DNA of 64,000 nucleotides. Source: an uncultured Pelagibacteraceae bacterium (GTDB lineage: Bacteria > Pseudomonadota > Alphaproteobacteria > Pelagibacterales > Pelagibacteraceae). The stretch is from contig CACJWG010000001.1 in the NCBI GenBank assembly GCA_902597055.1, positions 62,001 through 126,000 on the forward strand, written 5' to 3'. Below are positions 1 to 9,510 of the stretch, in pieces. A model generated the notes under the pieces. The model made no database searches. It worked only from the letters and a program-made list of their open reading frames with translations, and had not been told where the DNA came from. Both the position numbers and the translations under genes were made by a program. Position 1 is the stretch's first letter, and every line of letters starts with the position of its first letter.

Positions 1-1
1 T

Positions 2-58
2 CTTATCGATAGTTTAGATTTTAAATTGTTTAAGGATAAAGCTCCTGCAAGTAAATAA
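2..58 (+). CDS. C-terminal tail of an upstream gene (partial)
   Basis: The frame is open from the left window edge for 18 codons, ending SLDFKLFKDKAPASK and a TAA that directly touches the ATG of the next gene. Zero spacing and the absence of stops suggest the end of a real gene in the same operon as the DUF1989 gene. Too little is visible to name a family. Confidence 0.5.
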   Translation, partial: LIDSLDFKLFKDKAPASK

Positions 59-919
59 ATGAAAATCAAGAAGTTCTCTAAGAAACCTACTGATTTTGAA
101 AGCAGGGTAGGAGCAGATCCTGTTGTTTGTTACCCAAATGAAAGCATAAATAATAATCTTGAAATATTACATCAAGCTAGAAAACACATAAAACTAATCG
201 ATGAAATCATTATCCCCCCAAGAGATGCTAAAACTTTTAATGTTAAATCAGGTAATTTTTTTAGAATAGAAAGTGTTGAAGGTCCACAAGTTGGAGATTT
301 AAATTTATTTCAAGCTAATAATCTAGAGGAAAAGTTTTATTCTGGAAAAACTAGAGCTCTCTACGGAACACATATTTCAGTTGGAGATAAAATGTTTAGT
401 AGTTTTCCATATTTAAGATCATTAGCTACCATTACTTGGGATACATTAGATTGGTATGGTTATGACAAAGATGGGGGCTCGGTCCATGATGTTATTGGTA
501 CCAGATGTGATCCTTACACGTATAAACTGACATCAAACAACGATTATCATTATTGTTGTCATTCAAACTTAACTAGAGCTTTGGTTAAAGAGAAAAATGT
601 CAAATTAGATGATGCAGAAAAAATTGTGCACGATGTATTAAATGTATTTATGCTTACTGGTTTTACTAATGACACTAAACAATACTTTATGAAATCAAGT
701 CCTGTAAGACCTGGCGATTATTTAGAATTTTTTGCAGAAACAGATCTATTAGGGGTTTTATCTGCTTGCCCAGGTGGAGACTGCGGATCAGAACATTCTT
801 CTGATGTTGCAAAGTGCTATCCATTAAAGGTTTCCATATGGGATGTTGATCAAAAATTCCTTACAGGAATAAAACCTTCAATATTATCTAACTATAATAG
901 AAATCACGGCATCAAATAA
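59..919 (+). CDS. DUF1989 / urea carboxylase-associated family protein
   Basis: 286 residues of the DUF1989 family. Visible family hallmarks are GPQVGDLN (75-82), a TRALYGTHISVGD stretch (98-110), RCDPYTY (149-155), a His/Cys-rich YHYCCHSN (163-170) and CPGGDCG (237-243). Members are often encoded next to urea carboxylase or aminomethyltransferase-type genes and are thought to act in urea or one-carbon/amine metabolism; no reaction can be read from the sequence. There is no signal peptide, so it is probably cytoplasmic. It starts on the base after the previous stop, and the next gene starts on the base after its own stop, so all three are probably cotranscribed. The Cys/His cluster could bind metal, which is inference. 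Confidence 0.85.
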   Translation: MKIKKFSKKPTDFESRVGADPVVCYPNESINNNLEILHQARKHIKLIDEIIIPPRDAKTFNVKSGNFFRIESVEGPQVGDLNLFQANNLEEKFYSGKTRALYGTHISVGDKMFSSFPYLRSLATITWDTLDWYGYDKDGGSVHDVIGTRCDPYTYKLTSNNDYHYCCHSNLTRALVKEKNVKLDDAEKIVHDVLNVFMLTGFTNDTKQYFMKSSPVRPGDYLEFFAETDLLGVLSACPGGDCGSEHSSDVAKCYPLKVSIWDVDQKFLTGIKPSILSNYNRNHGIK

Positions 920-1633
920 ATGAACAAAAGTAAAGTTACATTTATTTTACACAAACCTCAGTTATCAGAGAACATTGGTGCATGTGCAAGAGCAATAAAG
1001 AATTTTAATTTCCAAAAACTCTATTTGATTGATCCAAAACCTATTTTTCCTAACGATAAGATATTAGCAACATCTGTTGGAGCGAAAGACATTATAAAAA
1101 AAAGTAAAGTATTTAATAATTTAGAAAGTTCCTTAGGAGATATTGATATATTAATCGCTACATCTGCAAGATTTAGAAACAAAAATGTAAAACATATTAA
1201 TCTTGAGGGTTTAAAAAAAATAGATTTTAGAAAAAAAATTGGGTTTTTATTTGGTTCAGAAGCATCAGGTTTGTCAAATAAAGAAGTTAGTTATGCAAAT
1301 TACACTTTACAAATACCTACAAACATAAATTTTAAATCTTTAAATCTATCCCATAGCCTTATAATTATTGCGCAATTCATCTCAAGTTTATTAAATTCCA
1401 AATATAGTCAATTTAAAAAGTCAAAAAAGGTAAAGAAAGCATCTAAAAAGGAAATTCAAGCGATGATAAATTTATGCCTAAATAACCTAAATGAAATTAA
1501 TTTTTTTAAACACAAAGAAAAAAAACCTATAATGCTTGAAAATTTAAGAAACATTTTTTATAGAATGGAACTTTCAGATAAAGAAACACGTATTTTATCA
1601 AGTGTATTTGCAAGTTTAGGAAAAAAACGTTGA
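920..1633 (+). CDS. trmJ: TrmJ-like tRNA (cytidine/uridine-2'-O-)-methyltransferase
   Basis: SPOUT/SpoU-type 2'-O-ribose methyltransferase, 237 residues. The three knot motifs are visible: PQLSENIGACAR (13-24), FGSEASGLSNKE (111-122) and SLNLSHS (140-146), the last two forming the S-adenosylmethionine pocket. PQLxxNIGAxAR at the very N-terminus is typical of the TrmJ/LasT branch, which methylates tRNA position 32. The C-terminal 80 residues are Lys-rich and helical, as in TrmJ. It abuts the DUF1989 gene without a spacer; the rpsD promoter begins on the base after its stop. The exact tRNA substrate is assigned by family. Confidence 0.88.
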   Translation: MNKSKVTFILHKPQLSENIGACARAIKNFNFQKLYLIDPKPIFPNDKILATSVGAKDIIKKSKVFNNLESSLGDIDILIATSARFRNKNVKHINLEGLKKIDFRKKIGFLFGSEASGLSNKEVSYANYTLQIPTNINFKSLNLSHSLIIIAQFISSLLNSKYSQFKKSKKVKKASKKEIQAMINLCLNNLNEINFFKHKEKKPIMLENLRNIFYRMELSDKETRILSSVFASLGKKR

Positions 1634-1661
1634 TTGACAAATAAGATGTTAAGTTTATAAC
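1634..1661 (+). promoter_or_regulatory. Putative sigma-70 promoter of rpsD
   Basis: A consensus -35 TTGACA (1634-1639), a 16-base spacer and a -10 TATAAC (1656-1661) lie between trmJ and rpsD. Transcription would start near 1668, only about 6 bases before the rpsD ATG, so the mRNA would be nearly leaderless and no Shine-Dalgarno sequence is seen. Confidence 0.7.
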
Positions 1662-1673
1662 CCATTTCACTAA

Positions 1674-2291
1674 ATGACAAAAAGATTAAATTCTAAACAT
1701 AAAATTGATAGAAGACTAAAGGTTAACCTTTGGGGAAGACCAAAAAGCCCTTTCAATAAAAGAGCATACCCTCCAGGACAACACGGACAATCTAAAAATG
1801 CAAAACTATCAGACTACGGAACTCAACTTCAAGCTAAGCAAAAATTAAAATCATATTATGGAAACATAAATGAGCGACAATTCAGAAATGTTTACAGAAA
1901 AGCCATTATGAAAAAAGGGGATACAGCAGAAAATTTAATAGGATTATTAGAAAGAAGATTAGACTCAGTTATCTATAGAGCAAAATTTTCTAGTACAATA
2001 TTTTCATCAAGACAGTTCATTAATCATGGACATGTAAAGGTGAATGGAAAAAAAGTAAATATTTCCAGCTATCTTTTAAGCGAAGAAGACACTATCGAGA
2101 TTAAAGATAAGTCAAAACAATTAGCCATCATCGATATTGCTTTAGCTAATAAAGAGAGAGATATTCCTGAATACTTGCAAGTAGATGAAAAGAAAAGAAC
2201 TATTAAATTTGTGAGAACACCAAAGTTTGAAGAAGTTCCTTACCCTGTCGTTATGGAGCCAAACCTAGTAATCGAATATTACTCTAGATAA
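1674..2291 (+). CDS. rpsD: 30S ribosomal protein S4
   Basis: S4 binds the 5' domain of 16S rRNA and nucleates 30S assembly. The 205 residues match the usual length. The N-terminal S4 domain holds the [14 protein letters not shown] stretch (about 25-38), followed by an S4 RNA-binding fold with [14 protein letters not shown] and [13 protein letters not shown]. The gene stands alone, outside the alpha operon (rpsM-rpsK-rpoA-rplQ at 47.7-50 kb), as is common in alphaproteobacteria. It has its own promoter with almost no leader. The zinc-binding Cys motif of some S4 proteins is absent. Confidence 0.98.
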   Translation: MTKRLNSKHKIDRRLKVNLWGRPKSPFNKRAYPPGQHGQSKNAKLSDYGTQLQAKQKLKSYYGNINERQFRNVYRKAIMKKGDTAENLIGLLERRLDSVIYRAKFSSTIFSSRQFINHGHVKVNGKKVNISSYLLSEEDTIEIKDKSKQLAIIDIALANKERDIPEYLQVDEKKRTIKFVRTPKFEEVPYPVVMEPNLVIEYYSR

Positions 2292-2293
2292 TA

Positions 2294-2626
2294 TTATTTT
2301 TTATACCCTATACCTTTTTCGTCAAAAATTTTTTTAAGTTCACCGTTCTCAAACATTTCTTTGATTATATCACATCCACCGATGAATTCTTTTTTTATAT
2401 AAAGTTGAGGGATCGTTGGCCACTCACTATATATCTTAATACCTTCACGAATTTTTTGATCTTTTAATACGTCAACACTTTGATATTTAACTTCCAAAAT
2501 TTTTAAGATGTTAGAGACAGCCATTGAGAAACCACATTGTGGAGCTTCTGGACTTCCTTTCATGAATAAACAAACATCGCTATTATTTATTGAATTTTCT
2601 ATCTGTTCTTTAACTTGTTGATCCAT
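2294..2626 (-). CDS. grxD: Monothiol glutaredoxin (Grx4/GrxD type)
   Basis: 110 residues with the CGFS active site at 31-34 (PQCGFSMAV), the signature of monothiol glutaredoxins that bind a [2Fe-2S] cluster with glutathione and deliver or sense Fe-S clusters. WPTIPQLYIKKEFIGGCD matches the cis-proline and GG glutathione-binding segments. It shares its first base with the last base of the bolA-family gene upstream. Grx4 and BolA proteins form Fe-S-bridged heterocomplexes, so the pairing supports a shared iron/Fe-S role. Confidence 0.96.
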   Translation of the reverse strand: MDQQVKEQIENSINNSDVCLFMKGSPEAPQCGFSMAVSNILKILEVKYQSVDVLKDQKIREGIKIYSEWPTIPQLYIKKEFIGGCDIIKEMFENGELKKIFDEKGIGYKK

Positions 2627-2856
2627 TAATTTTCCTTTGTCTTTAGTGCTAGAGCATGAAGCTCATTTCCCATTTTTCCTTTTAAAGCATCATACACCAT
2701 TTTATGTTGTTGTACTTTATTTTTACCTTTAAATTGAGAAGAAGTCACTGTGGCGGAATAGTGATTCCCATCACCAGCTAAGTCTTGAATATCAATAACA
2801 GCATCTGGCAAAGCCTCTTTAATCATTTTTTCAATTTCTTTTAAATCCATCGCCAT
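2626..2856 (-). CDS. BolA family protein
   Basis: 76 residues, a single BolA domain. HYSATVTSSQFKGKNKVQQHKMVYDAL is the typical beta-helix core, and ELHALALKTKEN matches the conserved C-terminal HALxLxT strand. An in-frame ATG two codons in (MDLKEIEK) is an equally good start. The short length resembles the IbaG/BolA-type partner of monothiol glutaredoxin, which it precedes with a one-base overlap. Expected role: partner in Fe-S/iron homeostasis. Lies 2 bases after purL. Confidence 0.92.
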   Translation of the reverse strand: MAMDLKEIEKMIKEALPDAVIDIQDLAGDGNHYSATVTSSQFKGKNKVQQHKMVYDALKGKMGNELHALALKTKEN

Positions 2857-2858
2857 AA

Positions 2859-5048
2859 TTAACTCATGTATTTATATAACCAACCTTTATAAAATTCTGT
2901 CACCTTGTCCACTGTAAAAGTTGGCTCATCATTTATGATAATCTCTTTATCTGTTGTTTCTCCTAATAAATCAAAATGCACAGAGTTTTTCTTTAAAATA
3001 CTCTCTACTTTTTTAAGATTATTTTTCTCTACTTCAATAATGTATCTTCCTTGATCCTCAGAAAAAAAATATTGATAAATATTTGTTAAATTCTTGAATT
3101 TATAAAATTTAATTCCCTTACTGCCTGCTATACACATCTTTAAAGCACCAATCATTATTCCACCCAGAGATACGTCGTGGACTGATAACGCTAATTTTTC
3201 TTTAATAATTTTAAGAATTGTTTCCCCATTATTTTTTTCATTAAATAAATTTATTTCAGGCGGTGGTCCTTTTTTTTCATCTAAAATTACATTTGCAAAG
3301 ATACTTTGATCTAAATTTCCTTCTGTTTTTCCAATAACTAAAACTAAGTTTTCTTTTGATTTAAACTTCATGGTCATTAAATTTTTATAGTCTTTTATTA
3401 AACCAACACCTCCAATTGTAGGTGTAGGTTTTATTCCTTTATCTTTTGTCTCATTGTAAAATGATACATTTCCCGAAACGACAGGGAAATTTAAATATTT
3501 GCTAGCTTCATTAATTCCATCAATGCATTCAACAAATTCACCCATATTTTCTTTTTTTTCTGGGTTTCCAAAATTTAAACAATTCGTTATTGCTATGGGT
3601 TCTGCACCAACTGAAACTAGATTTCTCCAAGCTTCACAAACAACTTGTTTTCCTCCGGTGAATGGATGTGCATGACAATAAGATGCGGACGAGTCAACTG
3701 ATGAAGCTACAGCTTTTTTGGTACCGTGTACTCTAACAACACCTGCATCACCACCAGGTTTTTGAATTGTATCTCCCATAACAGTATGATCATATTGTTC
3801 CCATATCCATTGCTTAGAACAAATATTTGGATGAGAAATCATTTTTTTAATGACATCATTAAACTTTAATTTTTTAAAATCATTATTTGAAAATTTAATC
3901 TTTTGAGGAAGTTTGGTTTTTTTCCAAGGTCTATCATACATAGGAGCTTCATTTGCTAAAAATTTAATTGGTACATTTGCTACTTTTTCTTTTTCAAAAT
4001 AAAGCTCAATATTTTTGGAATTAGTTGTTTTTCCTATTACTGCAAAATCTAGGTTCCATTTATCAAATATTTTTTTTGCACTATCTTCCTTCCCATTTTC
4101 TAAAACTATCAACATTCTTTCTTGGCTTTCAGACAACATAATTTCATAAGGTGTCATCTTTTCTTCTCTGCATGGTACTTTATCCAAATGTAATTCAATT
4201 CCTAAATTTCCTTTTGATGCCATTTCAATACTTGATGAAGTCAATCCTGCAGCACCCATATCTTGAATAGCAATAATAGATTTGTCAGACATTAATTCTA
4301 AGCAAGCCTCTAAAAGAAGTTTTTCAGTAAAAGGATCCCCAACTTGAACGGTTGGTTTTTTTTCCTCTATTTTGTCATCAAATATTGCTGATGCCATACT
4401 TGCCCCATGAATACCATCTCTGCCAGTTTTCGATCCAACATATATAACTGGTTTATTTATCCCTGCAGCTTTTGAGTAAAAAATTTTATTTTTATTTACC
4501 AAACCTAATGTCATTGCATTTACTAAAATATTTCCATTATAAGATTGATCAAAACAAGTCTGACCAGCTATGGTTGGAACCCCAATACAATTTCCATAAC
4601 CTCCAATTCCTTTAACAACACCCCTTAATAAATTTTTAGTTTTTTTGTGTTGTGTGGAGCCAAAATGAATTGAATTCAAGTTTGCAATTGGTCTTGCACC
4701 CATTGTAAAAACATCTCTCATTATTCCACCAACACCTGTTGCTGCACCTTGGTACGGTTCTATAAATGAGGGGTGGTTATGACTTTCAATTTTAAAAACT
4801 ATTGCATCGTCATCGCCTATATCAATTACGCCAGCATTTTCACCTGGTCCCTGGATTACTTTTTTTCCCTTAGTATTTAATTTTTTCAAATGTAATCTTG
4901 AAGATTTGTAGGAACAATGCTCATTCCACATTGCTGAAAAAATTCCAAGTTCTGTTAAATTTGGAACACGCTTTAACAAATCACAAATTTTTTTGTATTC
5001 ATCAGGCTTTAAACCGTGATCTACAGCAATTTGTTCATTAACTTCCAT
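2859..5048 (-). CDS. purL: Phosphoribosylformylglycinamidine synthase subunit PurL
   Basis: Synthetase subunit of FGAM synthase, the fourth step of IMP synthesis: FGAR plus glutamine and ATP give FGAM. At 729 residues it is the small PurL form, which lacks the built-in PurS-like and glutaminase domains of the roughly 1300-residue type and needs separate PurS and PurQ; both lie just upstream. The N-terminal segment [12 protein letters not shown] and the [21 protein letters not shown] stretch mark the first AIRS-like half; a second half follows with [15 protein letters not shown] and [12 protein letters not shown]. It overlaps purQ by one base. Confidence 0.97.
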   Translation of the reverse strand: MEVNEQIAVDHGLKPDEYKKICDLLKRVPNLTELGIFSAMWNEHCSYKSSRLHLKKLNTKGKKVIQGPGENAGVIDIGDDDAIVFKIESHNHPSFIEPYQGAATGVGGIMRDVFTMGARPIANLNSIHFGSTQHKKTKNLLRGVVKGIGGYGNCIGVPTIAGQTCFDQSYNGNILVNAMTLGLVNKNKIFYSKAAGINKPVIYVGSKTGRDGIHGASMASAIFDDKIEEKKPTVQVGDPFTEKLLLEACLELMSDKSIIAIQDMGAAGLTSSSIEMASKGNLGIELHLDKVPCREEKMTPYEIMLSESQERMLIVLENGKEDSAKKIFDKWNLDFAVIGKTTNSKNIELYFEKEKVANVPIKFLANEAPMYDRPWKKTKLPQKIKFSNNDFKKLKFNDVIKKMISHPNICSKQWIWEQYDHTVMGDTIQKPGGDAGVVRVHGTKKAVASSVDSSASYCHAHPFTGGKQVVCEAWRNLVSVGAEPIAITNCLNFGNPEKKENMGEFVECIDGINEASKYLNFPVVSGNVSFYNETKDKGIKPTPTIGGVGLIKDYKNLMTMKFKSKENLVLVIGKTEGNLDQSIFANVILDEKKGPPPEINLFNEKNNGETILKIIKEKLALSVHDVSLGGIMIGALKMCIAGSKGIKFYKFKNLTNIYQYFFSEDQGRYIIEVEKNNLKKVESILKKNSVHFDLLGETTDKEIIINDEPTFTVDKVTEFYKGWLYKYMS

Positions 5049-5731
5049 TATTTCAAATTCTTTAATAAATTTTCAAAAAATATTGAACCATCTTCACCAG
5101 ATAAACTTTGATCTATCATTCGCTCTGGGTGAGGCATCATTCCTAAAATATTTTTCTTTTCATTAAATATTCCAGCAATATTTTTCATTGCACCGTTTGG
5201 ATTTGATTTATCATCTACTTTTCCATCAGAGCTACAATAGTAAGCCGCAATTTGATTATTATCTTCTAAGGACTTTAATTCGTCTTTGGTACAAAAATAG
5301 TTACCTTCATTATGGGCTATATGAAGTTCTAAAACATCTTTATCTATATTTTCAAAAAATTTGTTTTCACTATTGTTGATTTTGACAAATATATTTTTAC
5401 AAATAAACTCAATATTTTTATTTTGTTGAAGAACACCTTTTAGTAGACCAGTTTCTGTTAAGATTTGAAACCCATTACAAATTCCTAAAACCAAACCCCC
5501 AGAGTTTGCAAAATCTATAACTGATTGAATGATTTTTGATTTTCCAGCTATACTTCCACATCTAAGATAATCCCCATAAGAAAATCCACCTGGCAAAACA
5601 ATTAAGTCACTTTTGGGCAATTTATCATCGTCATGCCAGACCATTTTGTTTTTAAAACCAAATTTTTTTAAAGCAACATCCATATCCCTATCACAATTAG
5701 ATCCTGGGAATATAATGACCGATGAGTTCAT
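5048..5731 (-). CDS. purQ: FGAM synthase glutaminase subunit PurQ
   Basis: Class I glutamine amidotransferase that supplies ammonia to PurL. 227 residues, normal length. FPGSNCDRD near the start, [13 protein letters not shown] (47-59) and the nucleophile elbow [10 protein letters not shown] with Cys85 are visible; the C-terminal MMPHPERM supplies the His/Glu of the triad. One-base overlaps with both purS and purL indicate translational coupling of the three subunits. Confidence 0.97.
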   Translation of the reverse strand: MNSSVIIFPGSNCDRDMDVALKKFGFKNKMVWHDDDKLPKSDLIVLPGGFSYGDYLRCGSIAGKSKIIQSVIDFANSGGLVLGICNGFQILTETGLLKGVLQQNKNIEFICKNIFVKINNSENKFFENIDKDVLELHIAHNEGNYFCTKDELKSLEDNNQIAAYYCSSDGKVDDKSNPNGAMKNIAGIFNEKKNILGMMPHPERMIDQSLSGEDGSIFFENLLKNLK

Positions 5732-5964
5732 TAAATAATTTTAAAATCCTCAATGACTTGATTAGCTAGAAGCTTTTTACAAATTTCTTCTGCAGATTGT
5801 TTTGATTTTTGTTCATCACTTTCATCAATATCTATATCAAAATATTTTCCTTGCCTTACATCTTTAACGTTTGCAAAACCCATTCCATTTAAAGTTTGTT
5901 GTATTGCTTTACCTTGAGGATCAAGAACTCCAGATTTAAGAGTAACAATTACCTTTACTTTCAT
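5731..5964 (-). CDS. purS: FGAM synthase subunit PurS
   Basis: 77 residues, the small structural subunit that bridges PurL and PurQ in the three-part FGAM synthase. KVIVTLKSGVLDPQGKAIQ at the N-terminus and VKDVRQGKYFDIDI are typical of the family. It lies in the order purC-purS-purQ-purL, with no spacer to purC and a one-base overlap with purQ. Confidence 0.96.
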   Translation of the reverse strand: MKVKVIVTLKSGVLDPQGKAIQQTLNGMGFANVKDVRQGKYFDIDIDESDEQKSKQSAEEICKKLLANQVIEDFKII

Positions 5965-6747
5965 TTATTTTTTGTTTTTTACCGCTTTTGGTTTTTCAAA
6001 ATTGACAGCTTGTATGTTGGATTGTTCGTGTAGAATACCTAATCTTTTTGCTACTTCTTGATAAGCATTAATTAAATTTCCAAGATTATTTCTAAATCTA
6101 TCTTTATCTAATTTTTTATCTGTCTTATTGTCCCATAATCTACATGTGTCTGGACTTATTTCATCTGCTAGCAATACATCTGTTTTGCCATTATTTTTAA
6201 TTCTTCCAAATTCAACTTTAAAATCTACAAGTTTGATGCCAACACCTCTAAACATTCCTACCATGAAATCATTAATTCTTAGTAGTTGTTTATCTATTTT
6301 TTCTATTTCTTTTTTATTTGCCCATTTAAAAGTATAGATATGTTCTTTAGATATAAGAGGATCTCCTAGTTCATCGTTTTTTAAACAATATTCAATTAAT
6401 GGATCTTCTAAAATGGTACCGTCCTCTATTCCAAGTCTTTTTGTAAGAGAACCAGTTGCAATATTTCTCACAATAAATTCAATCGGAATAATTTCCACAT
6501 GTTTTATAAGCTGCTCCCTCATATTTAGTCTTTTTATTAAATGATTTTTTATTCCAACTTGATCTAAATTCATTAAAATATGTTCTGAAATTCTATTATT
6601 TAAAACACCTTTACCTTCAATTTTTGCTTTTTTCTGGTTATTAAAAGCGGTTGCATCATCTTTAAAATGCTGAATTACAAAGTCTTTATTGTCAGTAGCA
6701 AAAATAACTTTTGCTTTACCTTCATATAATTTCTTCCCTTTTTTCAT
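5965..6747 (-). CDS. purC: SAICAR synthase
   Basis: Phosphoribosylaminoimidazole-succinocarboxamide synthase, joining CAIR and aspartate with ATP. 260 residues; the family motifs LYEGKAKVIF at the N-terminus, PIEFIVRNIATGS in the middle and LLADEISPDTCRLWD towards the C-terminus are all present. The terminal KPKAVKNKK is a Lys-rich tail. It shares its first base with the last base of purB, the next enzyme in the pathway. Confidence 0.97.
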   Translation of the reverse strand: MKKGKKLYEGKAKVIFATDNKDFVIQHFKDDATAFNNQKKAKIEGKGVLNNRISEHILMNLDQVGIKNHLIKRLNMREQLIKHVEIIPIEFIVRNIATGSLTKRLGIEDGTILEDPLIEYCLKNDELGDPLISKEHIYTFKWANKKEIEKIDKQLLRINDFMVGMFRGVGIKLVDFKVEFGRIKNNGKTDVLLADEISPDTCRLWDNKTDKKLDKDRFRNNLGNLINAYQEVAKRLGILHEQSNIQAVNFEKPKAVKNKK

Positions 6748-8039
6748 TATCTAAAAACTCTTCTAAAAATATAATTTACATTTTTTAAATGCTTTGAATA
6801 TGTAAACACTTTATCAATTTTTTTTTCAGAAATTAGGGATGTAATTGATTTATCCTTTTTAACCAGTTCAATTAGATTTGTATTCTTATTAAAGCTATTA
6901 ATCGCATGCATTTGAATTTTTTTATAAGCCTTTTCTCTTGAAAGACCAACTTTTGTAAGTTCTAGCATCATTTCTTGTGAAAAAATTACTCCTTTAGTTA
7001 TATTAAGATTTTTCATCATATTTTTTGGATAAATAATCATATTATCCACAAGATTTGTAAGTCTAAATAAAGCAAAATCTAAAGTAATATTAGCATCAGG
7101 ACCTATATTTCTCTCTACGCTAGAGTGAGATATATCTCGCTCATGCCAAAGAGCAATATTTTCTAATGCAGGAATAACACTACTTCTTACAAGTCTTGCA
7201 AGCCCTGTTAAGTTTTCACTTAGTATTGGATTTTTTTTATGAGGCATTGCTGAAGATCCTTTTTGACCTTTTGAAAAAAATTCTTGTAACTCATAAACTT
7301 CAGATCTTTGTAAATGCCTAATCTCAGTTGCAAATCTTTCAATGGATCCAGCTATAATTCCTAAAACAGAGAAATAATACGCATGTCTATCTCTTGGAAT
7401 AATTTGGGTTGATATTGGTTCAGGCTTTAGTTTTAATTTTTTTGACACGAAAACTTCCACTCTTGGATCTATATTCGCAAAAGTCCCAACTGCTCCAGAA
7501 ATAGCACATGTTGAAACTTCATTTATAGCATTTTCTAATCTTTTTTTATTTCTCTTAAATTCCTCGTAATAAGTAGCTAGCTTTAGTCCAAATGTTATTG
7601 GTTCAGCATGAATGCCATGACTTCTTCCGATACATGGTGTCATTTTATGCTTTAAAGCTTTTTTTTTAATTACAGATAATAATTTCTCTATATCTTTCAT
7701 CAAAATTTTACCTGATTGAACTAGCTGAATATTGAAACTTGTATCAACCACATCTGATGATGTCATTCCCTGATGTAGGTATCTTGCTTTAATTCCTGCT
7801 CTCTCAGTTATTGAAGTGAGAAAGGCAATTATATCATGTCTTACTTTATCTTCGATTTGATGAATTCTTTTAACATTGATTTTACCTCTTCGTCTAACTA
7901 CAGAAGCTACGCCTTTAGGGATAATCTTAAATTTTTCCATTGCTTGTGCTGCAGCAATTTCAACATCAAGCCAAATTTTATATTTATTTTCCTCTGACCA
8001 AATTTCTGTAAGTTCTTTTCTTGAATATCTCGATATCAT
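6747..8039 (-). CDS. purB: Adenylosuccinate lyase
   Basis: Fumarase/aspartase-superfamily lyase acting twice in purine synthesis: SAICAR to AICAR, and adenylosuccinate to AMP. 430 residues. GMTSSDVVD (91-99), GRSHGIHAEP (138-147) and the flexible catalytic loop GSSAMPHKKNP (261-271) with its serine are intact. First of the five purine genes in transcription order; its first base overlaps the last base of map. Confidence 0.97.
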   Translation of the reverse strand: MISRYSRKELTEIWSEENKYKIWLDVEIAAAQAMEKFKIIPKGVASVVRRRGKINVKRIHQIEDKVRHDIIAFLTSITERAGIKARYLHQGMTSSDVVDTSFNIQLVQSGKILMKDIEKLLSVIKKKALKHKMTPCIGRSHGIHAEPITFGLKLATYYEEFKRNKKRLENAINEVSTCAISGAVGTFANIDPRVEVFVSKKLKLKPEPISTQIIPRDRHAYYFSVLGIIAGSIERFATEIRHLQRSEVYELQEFFSKGQKGSSAMPHKKNPILSENLTGLARLVRSSVIPALENIALWHERDISHSSVERNIGPDANITLDFALFRLTNLVDNMIIYPKNMMKNLNITKGVIFSQEMMLELTKVGLSREKAYKKIQMHAINSFNKNTNLIELVKKDKSITSLISEKKIDKVFTYSKHLKNVNYIFRRVFR

Positions 8040-8812
8040 TAATTGTAAGGAGGCTCCTTATAACCTTTAACAGATTCTGTAAAAATTTCATAACCATTTT
8101 CTGTAATACCGACGGTATGTTCGAATTGTGCAGATAAAGTTTTATCTTTTGTAACTGCTGTCCAACCATCATTTAAAACTTTAGTGTGATACTTTCCAGC
8201 ATTTATCATTGGCTCAATAGTAAAAGTCATTCCTGGTTTTAATTCGTCTCCAGTATCTTTCGAACCATAGTGAAGAATATTTGGCTCTTGATGAAAATTT
8301 GTTCCTATTCCATGACCACAAAAATCTCTTACTACTGAGAAACCATTTTTTTCTACAAAAGATTGTATCTCATGACCAATATCACCAATTCTTTTTCCAG
8401 GCTTTAATATCTTAATTGCTCTATTAAGAGACTCATAAGTAACGCTAATAAGTTTTTTTGATTTTACAGAGATGTCACCAACAGTATACATTCGACTAGT
8501 GTCCCCATAGTGATCATTGATTATAGCGGTTACATCTATATTAACAATATCTCCATCTTGAAGTGTTCTGTCACCAGGTATACCGTGACAAACAACATGA
8601 TTAAGCGAAGTGCAAATTGATTTTTCAAATCCTCTATAGAATTGAGGGGCAGAATATCCACCGTTATCTCTTATAAATTCATAACAAAGTTTATCAATAT
8701 GATTTGTTGCTGTTCCTTCTTTTACATAATCTGTAACCATGTCTAAAGTTTTAGATGCCAAAGAACCGGCAATTCTCATTTTTTCAAATTTTTCCAAATA
8801 GTTACTCATCAA
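8039..8812 (-). CDS. map: Type I methionine aminopeptidase
   Basis: Removes the initiator methionine from nascent proteins; a metal-dependent pita-bread enzyme. 257 residues. CTSLNHVVCHGIPG carries the substrate His, VNIDVTAIINDHYGDTSRMY the two Asp ligands, CGHGIGTNFHQEP the His, and FTIEPMINAG and AQFEHTVGITENG the Glu ligands. Two ATGs are adjacent (MMSNYLEK). It overlaps the end of sfsA by 11 bases and touches purB, so it is transcribed ahead of the purine block. Confidence 0.97.
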   Translation of the reverse strand: MMSNYLEKFEKMRIAGSLASKTLDMVTDYVKEGTATNHIDKLCYEFIRDNGGYSAPQFYRGFEKSICTSLNHVVCHGIPGDRTLQDGDIVNIDVTAIINDHYGDTSRMYTVGDISVKSKKLISVTYESLNRAIKILKPGKRIGDIGHEIQSFVEKNGFSVVRDFCGHGIGTNFHQEPNILHYGSKDTGDELKPGMTFTIEPMINAGKYHTKVLNDGWTAVTKDKTLSAQFEHTVGITENGYEIFTESVKGYKEPPYN

Positions 8813-9488
8813 TAATATCTATTTTTTTTTCTATCCTGATTTCTTTATCGTTTAATTTACATCTATAAGCTAAAAATTTGACACCATCTTTTTTAACTTT
8901 TAAATAATTCTTATAATATTCAGCGTCGATGTCTTTAGCTATTTTAAATTTATTTATACCTTCAATTTGAGTTAAAAATAAGACAAATGGTTTAAAGCCT
9001 TTTTTTATTGATTCAGCTAACTTAATTAAATGTTTTGAGCCTCTGGTTGTTATAGCATCTGGAAACTCTGCAAAGTTTTTACTCCTTAAAAGAGTTACAT
9101 TTTTTACTTCGAGTAAATTTTTATCACATAAAAAATCAAACCTTGTATCATCTGAATATTTAAATTCTGGTTTAATTTCTTTAACATTTTTCATTTCTTT
9201 AATTAATTTTTTATTAAGACCGTCCAATACTATTTTGTTTGCTCTGTGAGTGTTAACACCAATCAAATGATTATTTGATTTAATCATTTCTAATGTAAAT
9301 TTTAGTTTTCTTTTTGGATCATTATTTTTGGAAACAAAAACTGTGTTTCCTGGTTCCAAAAGACCCATCATTGAACCGGTGTTAGGACAATGTGCGGTAA
9401 TTTTCGAATTATTTACTTTGATATCAACAAAAAATCTTTTATACCGCTTGATTAGTTTGCCTTTGATTAAAGTATTGGTAAATTTCAT
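8802..9488 (-). CDS. sfsA: SfsA family protein (sugar fermentation stimulation homologue)
   Basis: 228 residues from the ATG giving MKFTNTLIKGKLIKRYKRF. A longer in-frame start exists, but it would add a hydrophobic non-family segment and overlap the divergent gene, so it was not used. TAHCPNTGSMMGLLEPG, DGLNKKLI, FDFLCDKN and FPDAITTRGSKHL are SfsA hallmarks; the Asp/Glu pattern resembles a nuclease fold. The biochemical role is not firmly known; E. coli SfsA was linked to maltose gene regulation. Divergent from the CinA-like gene with only 22 bases between starts. Confidence 0.92.
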   Translation of the reverse strand: MKFTNTLIKGKLIKRYKRFFVDIKVNNSKITAHCPNTGSMMGLLEPGNTVFVSKNNDPKRKLKFTLEMIKSNNHLIGVNTHRANKIVLDGLNKKLIKEMKNVKEIKPEFKYSDDTRFDFLCDKNLLEVKNVTLLRSKNFAEFPDAITTRGSKHLIKLAESIKKGFKPFVLFLTQIEGINKFKIAKDIDAEYYKNYLKVKKDGVKFLAYRCKLNDKEIRIEKKIDIIDE

Positions 9489-9510
9489 ATTTATTAATTT
9501 ATATTTGTAT

